64,000 nt of DNA from Macrophomina tecta (taxonomy: Eukaryota; Ascomycota; Dothideomycetes; Botryosphaeriales; Botryosphaeriaceae), in assembly GCA_024180945.1 (NCBI GenBank), contig JAKSGN010000007.1, positions 3,348,001-3,412,000 of the forward strand, in the 5' to 3' direction. The position numbers and the translations under genes are program-made. The notes under the pieces were generated by a model. It did not search any database and was not told the DNA's origin. It worked only from the letters and a program-made list of their open reading frames with translations. Positions 56,869 to 64,000 of this stretch are shown in pieces. Every line of letters starts with the position of its first letter. Positions within the stretch are counted from its first letter, which is position 1.

Positions 56869-58752
56869 CTACAGCTTAAACCCTTCCCCCCTCTCCGCCC
56901 TCTCCCAGACATCCCCCGGCACACTCCCCTCCCTCACCCACACGCTCACGCTTCTCGCCCGGCACCCAAACACTCCGCATCCCCGTTCATCCAACACCAC
57001 CTTCTCCCCCACCCCACCGTACACATCCACCCACGTCTGCCCCGCCGCCCACCGCCCCACGCACATGCCCTTCCTCGCCGGCCCCGCCACGCTCAGCACC
57101 ACCGCGCACCCGTCCGGCCGGTCCCACGTCCCGTGCCTGACCCACCCGACGCTCGTCCGCGCGTCAAAGTAGTCCGTCTGCGCGCCGTACGCGTAGTAGC
57201 GGCGCGCGAGCAGCAGGAGGGGCAGTTTGCCGGAACAGGCAGGCGGCGCGGCGTGCGGGCCGCGCGTGCCGTGCAGGTCGCCGTAGAAGACGCAGGGCAG
57301 GCCGGCGGCGCGCAGCAGCGTGAGGGCGTAGGCGAGCGGCTTGAAGAAGGGGGCGATGGGCGTGTCCATGGTCTGGCCGGCCTGCGTGTCGTGGCTGGTG
57401 ACCATGGTGATGGCGGCGCGGGGGCGGGCGGCGACGAGGGTGGATTTGAAGAGGTGGCGCAGGTCGATGGGGTGCTGGGGTTGCGGGGCGGAGAGCGTGG
57501 TGGTGAGGGAGGAGCGCCGCGCGGCGCGGTCGGCGGCGAGGGAGAGCGTGGACATGGCGTTGAGGAGCGGCGCGTCGTAGGTGTAGGCGCCGTGTCCGAC
57601 ATGGTCGACCCATTTGGTGAGCTTGGAGAGCTCGCCCGTCCAGTATTCGCCGACGATGAAGGTGTCGGGCGCGGAGGCTTTGACGTGCGCGGTCCATTCG
57701 CGCGCGAAGTGCCAGGACACGTGCTTGAAGGCGTCGAGACGGAAGCCTGTCACGCCGACTTCGGGGGAGACCATCCATACGCCCCAGTTGAGGACGTCTT
57801 GGCGGGCTTCCCGGTTGGTGTAGTCGATGTTGGAGAACATAAGGTAGTCGAAGTTGCCGTTCTCATCGTCGACATCTGGCGCCCAGTCTTTGCCGCCTTT
57901 TTTGGGGCGTCGGCCTTTGGCGTCTGGAGGGTCGATGATCTTGTAGATGGCGTGCCGTTCGGCGCGTTGGTCCCAATCGGTGCCGTTGAAGTGCTGCCAG
58001 TGCCACTTCATGTTGCTGTATTTGTCGCCGCGGCCGGGGAAGGTATAGCGGATCCATGGCTCGATTTTGCGAGGCTTGGTAACCTCGATTCTGCGGTCTT
58101 AAGATGAAATATATCAATACGTGGGCGATGTAGAATGTGTGGCAGAAGGAGTGACAATTAGGACGAGTGAGGGAATGGCGAAAAGAGAGGCCCTGGGCGT
58201 GAGATGCGCGTGATATGGGAATATGGTAAACAGCCTACCTTCAGGATCTACTTCGACCGCCCAACACTCTTCTGTCGAGTCACCAGCAGTTTTGTGGTTG
58301 AGAACGGCATCCCAAATAATGCCAATGCCTAAGCTCCTCGCCTTCTCCATGAGATCGCGCAGCTCCTCTCGCGAGCCCCATTTTGTCGACCGCGAGCCCT
58401 TTTGCTCGAACTCGCCAAGGTCCCACAGGTCGTAGCAGTCGTAGCCGTTACCGTCAGGCTGGTTTGCCTTGCAGCCGGGCGGGAGCCAGATGGAGGTTAT
58501 GCCCAGATCGGCATAAGTCTGCAGCGCTGCAGATAGGCGGGTCCAGTGCCCACCTGGCGTGTGCCACTCGAAGCCCTGGAAGATGGTCTGGTTGACGGGC
58601 GTCGGACTGCCTTGTTCTTGTGTTTCTGGGCCTTCAGTTGGACATCAGCTGCAGCACGAGCAAGGGATCCTCGAGGAATTACCCCTGAGCGCAATCTGGC
58701 TCTCCTTGCGGCTCCAGTGAGCTCTGGAGAAGCGGTTCTTGAGCCAAGACAT
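56869..58752 (-). CDS. GH13 alpha-amylase, intracellular type
   Basis: Three exons (58752-58683, 58631-58239, 58097-56869) give about 563 residues. The first exon encodes MSWLKNRFSRAHWSRKES, with no signal peptide. The second holds NQTIFQGFEWHTPGGHWTRL, LGITSIWLPPGCKA, GYDCYDLWDLGEF and DAVLNHK (region I). The third restores FPGRGDKYSNMKWHW and carries region II GFRLDAFKHV (nucleophile Asp276), region III FIVGEYW (acid/base Glu305) and region IV TSHDTQ (Asp391, stabiliser; more often NHDT). All catalytic residues are intact. Its closest resemblance is to the cytoplasmic amylases of bacterial AmyA type found in fungi, not to secreted TAKA-amylase. It would cleave alpha-1,4-glucans inside the cell, for example glycogen or, in some fungi, cell-wall alpha-glucan primers. 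The C-terminal third is GC-rich and gives a long antisense frame, which is not a gene. Confidence 0.9.
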
Positions 58753-59176
58753 GGGATCTCCGGCGGCTTGAAGATCTCCGGGTCTTCCGTGTGCGGCGCG
58801 CCTCCTGCCTGCGAGTCTTTAGAGTTTATTATATAGGCATACAAGGGTCCTCGAAGCGCGCGACTTCTCCAGCACGAGACACCGTATTCGGACACGAGGT
58901 CGCCTTGTTTGGTTCGCCGCAGCTGGAGGATCGCGCGAACACGTGCCGCCAAGAAGCAGAGAGGCCGAGAGAGCGTTGATGCTGTAATGCAAGGAAGCTG
59001 AGTGGCGCCCGATTAGCGGCGCGCCAGCACCCGCGATGACGATCGAGAGCAACAGCTCGAGACCACCTTTCTTATTCAGCACACGCACCATCCTCAACAC
59101 CAACCGCCGCGTCTCCAGAACATGCAGTGGTAACAATTGATTCCGCGTTTTCCGATCGCCTTCACCGCCGCCCATC
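58753..59176. promoter_or_regulatory. Shared upstream region of amylase and ferrochelatase genes
   Basis: 424 bp between divergent start codons, so both promoters must fit here. TTATTATATAGG near 58827-58838 is a TATA-like element on either strand, 75-86 bp from the amylase ATG. Confidence 0.4.
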
Positions 59177-60599
<1,423 letters not shown>

Positions 60600-61801
60600 C
60601 TTCATTTCGTTTGGACATGAAAGCAAAATAGGTTGGGGCTGCAAGACTAATGCGTGGACTACGCCTGGGTGCATCCCGGCGCGACACGGCGTTTTCGAGC
60701 GCCTCTTCTGTAACAATAGTGTAATGGCTGTGCCGCTACTAAAAATGGGGAAGGCGGAGTGTCTACGAGCCTACGAGTCCGGAGACTTGTTCTGTTTTAC
60801 GAGGCTTATCAGTCGCCGAGGTCACCGCGTTGCAAGCGCAGACGCCCGAAGTTCCTGAGCGCATTCGCTGGTGAGAAGCATATCGGCGGCCACTCAGCAG
60901 TACCACGTTGGAGCTGCGGCACGGTGCGGACGAATCACAGCAAAGCAGCTGAGTAGGAGCAGAAGCATGGAGACCAATTTGCGCGACACAGGTGGAGCCG
61001 AGGGGAAGTCCGACAGGGCAGGTGCCTCGCATATCTCCTCCCGCCAGGAGATCCTGCCCTTTGTTCATGTGTGAGGATCGGCGCGGTCGAGACAAGTAGC
61101 TCCACGGGCCGGGCGAGAACGCTGAAGTGCTCGAGTTTTTCTCCTCGTACGCAGCTGGGCCGCGAAGGTTGGCATGAGCTTTGGCGTTGGTGGGCGAAGC
61201 ATGGCACGGCTAGCGTGGGCTGGAGCCGGAACTGGGCCGCGCAGGGCATCGACGTCACGACTCGGGGCTCCCATGCCAGCTCATAACGCCGGCCTCTCGG
61301 GGAACGGCCAGCCGCTGCGCTGTTACTCGCATTATCAATCCGCAAATCACCTCGGCGTCATACACCCACCTGAAGAGCGAATGCTGGACAACATGATACC
61401 GCCCGCCAGTTGACTCCCCGCTCCCCATACTTTCCGGCCCGTCGCCGCCCCAGTTCCCACTCGCTCGCGCTGAGAGTTTGAGCGTCGCCGACTCGCTCCA
61501 CCCGGGCCTATCGCGCATCATTTACAACACCACTGGCCCCAGTCTGCCCACTGTCGCACCCCCACCAATCACTGCGCCGGCTGCCCGCCCGTCCCGGCAA
61601 GGTACCATCGTCGTCAGATAGCTCAACCGAAGACATGGCCAGTCTTATTTGATCTGCCCGCCCACGTCCCGCCCGCCTCCTGTGCATAACCGCTGCTACA
61701 AACTCGCCGACCGCGTTCGTCCGGACCTTTGGCAGCGTCCCGTCGAGGCCCTCGTATCCTTCACTTTGTCTCCCCAGAACATCGCGGACGCTGCTGTGAC
61801 C
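60600..61801. other. Intergenic region between ferrochelatase and MFS genes
   Basis: About 1.2 kb. The right half is C-rich and should contain the MFS promoter and leader. No supported gene. Confidence 0.5.
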
Positions 61802-63650
61802 ATGGAGAACAACGCCGTATACGCTTCTGACACCGCGCCTTTGCGAGCTGGCCCGATAAGAGAGGAGGACAGAGCTCATGCTGGAGAAGACACCATGTTG
61901 ATCGACGTGGGTGGTGTGGACTCGGGCCACCGTTATCGAAGCGCCGAAGAAGCCCCTCTGCTGGGAGACTCCAGCGAGAGCAGGAGGAGCAGCGCATGTA
62001 GCAGCCGTCCACCACACGATGACTTCTCTGCGCTTCCGTGGTATAGGCGACCCTCGGTCAGTTGTCTGTTCGGATCAGCTGGCACCGGACGTAGGCTGAC
62101 AGTCGTATCAGGTCTACTGGATGCTGCCCATGTTCTTCTTGACCGCCATCGCCAACGCCGGGATCCTGGTGCCAAAGATGAACCTCATTCTCTCGCTCAT
62201 CTGTCGCGAGTATTTCTCCGATAAGGCAATCCAGGATCCCACCTTCACCACTCTGCCCGTCGTGTTCGGAGAGGATAATCCGCAGTGCCGCACCCCGGAG
62301 GTATCGTCGTCCGTTGCGCAGTTTACCCTGTATGGCAACCTTATTTCCGGTCTGTTGTGTGCCATTACGTCGCCCAAGCTGGGAGCGCTGTCTGACCGCT
62401 ACGGTCGTCTGCACATTATTGCTATCACCAGTACTGGAATGCTGCTCGGAGAGATCGTCACTCTGTGTGCTGCTACTCACCCGGATACTATCCCCGTTGG
62501 CTGGGTCCTGGTGGCCTACGCCGTTGAGGGCCTCTTCGGATCCTTTATTGCTGCCATGGCCATTGCAAATTCCTATGCAACCGACTGCATTCCCGTCGAC
62601 AGACGCAGCGTTGTTTTCGGGTACTTTCACGCTGCACTCTTCACCGGCATCGCCCTTGGCCCTATTGTATCAGCGTACCTCATCGAAGCGCTTGGCTCAG
62701 TCGTTTCCATCTTTTACATTGCAGCCGGTATCCATGTCACCTTCATCCTCTTCACTGCCCTTATCATTCCTGAATCCCTGACGAAGGACCGCCAAATGGC
62801 CGCTCGGGAGAAGTACGCCAGCGAGCGCGCGGCCCGCGCCCCATCAGCCGACTGGATCAATCGGCTGCGCCAAATCAATCTGCTCGAGCCGCTGAAGATC
62901 CTCTACCCAACGGGCGAAGGCAGCAGCCCCGCAGTCCGCCGCAACCTCCTCTTGCTGGCAGGTGTGGATACGACCGTCTTCGGAGTGCACATGGGCGCCA
63001 TGACTGTCGTCATCATATACACGAACTACCAGTTCGGCTGGACCAACTTCGAGACCAGCCGACTTGTCTCGGTGGTCAACGGCTCACGCGTCTTCTGCCT
63101 GCTGGTGCTGCTGCCACTCATCACGCGCTACTTCAAGGGCCGCCGCGCTGCTGCACGCCAGAAGAATCCGCAAATGAAGCCAACCGGCGCCGACCACTTC
63201 GATCTCGCCCTCATCCGCCTCGCCATCGCCCTCGACACGCTCGGCTACCTCGGCTACACCCTCTCCACCAATGGCAACCTCTTTCTCGCCTCCGGCGCCT
63301 TCGCCGCCGCTGGCGGCATCGGCTCTCCGACGCTCCAGAGCAGCTTGACCAAGCACGTCCCCGCTGACCGCACCGGTCAGTTGCTCGGCGCTACCGGCCT
63401 CCTGCATGCCCTAGCCAGGGTCATCGCGCCGACAGTGTTCAATGCCATTTATGCGGCGACGGTCGGCAGGTTCACGCAGCTGGTGTTTGTCTGCTTGACG
63501 AGCGTTTTTGGCGTCGCGTTCGTAACGGCGTGGTTCATTCGGCCAGGAGTGGTGCTGGATGAGCCGGAGGCGAGGGAGGTGGTGACAGGTGGTATGGAGA
63601 GGAACAGATGGACGGCGGCAGAGGCGGAGGAGGTGGATCCTGAAGTTTGA
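61802..63650 (+). CDS. MFS transporter (DHA1/TetA-like)
   Basis: Two exons (61802-62056 and 62112-63650) give about 597 residues. An 80-residue hydrophilic N-terminus is followed by helix 1 (VYWMLPMFFLTAIANAGILVP), directly after a 55-bp intron with donor GTCAGT, a less common form. Motif A appears as GALSDRYGRLHI after helix 2, then helices 3 to 6, including GYFHAALFTGIALGPIVSAYL (motif C-like). A cytosolic loop with a charged segment (REKYASERAARAPSADW) links to the second half, with about six more helices, including LALIRLAIALDTLGYLGYTL and VFVCLTSVFGVAFVTAWFI. The family moves drugs, metabolites or sugars by proton exchange; the HIAT1/TetA-type layout is closest, substrate unknown. The C-terminal tail is acidic. 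Confidence 0.9.
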
Positions 63651-64000
63651 GTGATTAGGTGTGTTGAACTTGTCCTGGTTTCTTTTCCACGTTTTTCATT
63701 TTAGTAGCTGGTTGGCGGGTCTGGTTGGATGGCAATGGGAATCGCTCTTTTCTTTCGGCATGTCTTGGGGAGAGGTATTGTGAGTTTAGATAGACTGTAC
63801 TGTTTTGTGTGGGTATGGGAAGCCAAAAGAGTCGAAGGCTCTGTTAACGACTATTGGAACGGCAATGTTTGTTCACCAGACGGATGGAATTTGGGAGGCG
63901 ACCCTACCCTTTTTTTTTTTTAAAAAAAAAAAAAAAAATCTGCAGGTTGCACCGGAGACATCAGCGACCTATTTATTTCCTTCAGTCTGTCTGTGGGAGG
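63651..64000. other. 3' flank of the MFS gene
   Basis: 350 bp to the window end, T-rich at first, with a T12A17 block at 63910-63938. No gene seen. Confidence 0.5.
63910..63938. repeat. T12A17 block
   Basis: Twelve T directly followed by seventeen A, 260 bp beyond the MFS stop. It can fold as a perfect A/T hairpin and may reflect a termination or poly(A) region. Confidence 0.8.

Noticed and set aside
56803..58107. 434-codon + frame
   Set aside because: Antisense to the alpha-amylase, whose catalytic motifs are all intact on the other strand.

Overview
The window is nuclear DNA of a filamentous ascomycete (Pezizomycotina). The evidence is the gene style: most genes carry short introns of about 50-60 bp with GTRNGT donors and YAG acceptors, and the products are fungal (YL1/Vps72, Pfs2, a Jsn1-type Pumilio protein, fungal DGAT1, Ku70 with a SAP tail, a fungal P450). 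A dothideomycete would fit, but the class is not settled by what I can read. I find 20 protein-coding loci and one intron-bearing tRNA gene. There is no operon, CRISPR array, provirus or recognisable transposon. Coding models were built by joining reading frames across splice sites by eye; exon limits are in each entry.

Layout. 1-872: 3' end of a rhodopsin-type integral membrane protein. 873-5036: about 4.2 kb with no gene I can support. 5037-10000: a cytochrome P450 (-) and a sugar-type MFS transporter (+), divergent. 10714-14901: Pfs2 (-) and DGAT1 (+), divergent across 449 bp. 18228-24866: a large Cid1-family nucleotidyltransferase (-) and an isochorismatase-family hydrolase (+), divergent. 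25944-28999: microsomal glutathione S-transferase 3 (+) converging with proline dehydrogenase (-). 30382-30466: tRNA-Gln(CUG). 31708-33854: Ku70 (+), converging with the RRM/Pumilio gene (-, 35774-39495), which diverges from Vps72/YL1 (+, 40997-43099). 43293-48116: a secreted carboxylesterase (-) and a secreted GH27 alpha-galactosidase (+), divergent. 48831-49939: an unrecognised acidic protein whose 5' end I could not find, converging with a MOSC-reductase-ferredoxin fusion (-, 50113-51798). 51799-55066: 3.3 kb without a gene. 55067-60599: ALG5 (+), an intracellular-type alpha-amylase (-) and ferrochelatase (+). 61802-63650: a second MFS transporter (+).

Most loci are housekeeping genes: mRNA 3' processing, RNA tailing and binding, histone-variant exchange, end joining, lipid storage, heme synthesis, glycosylation and proline breakdown. 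Accessory functions are the P450/transporter pair, the two secreted hydrolases, the two carbohydrate enzymes and the orphan acidic protein. Neighbours are not clearly members of shared pathways. I did not find a convincing undescribed multi-gene system. The points most worth checking are the orphan protein without a visible start, a 16-nt micro-exon, last introns whose retention would remove a functional C-terminus (Ku70, esterase), the three-part MOSC fusion, and the long gene-free stretches.
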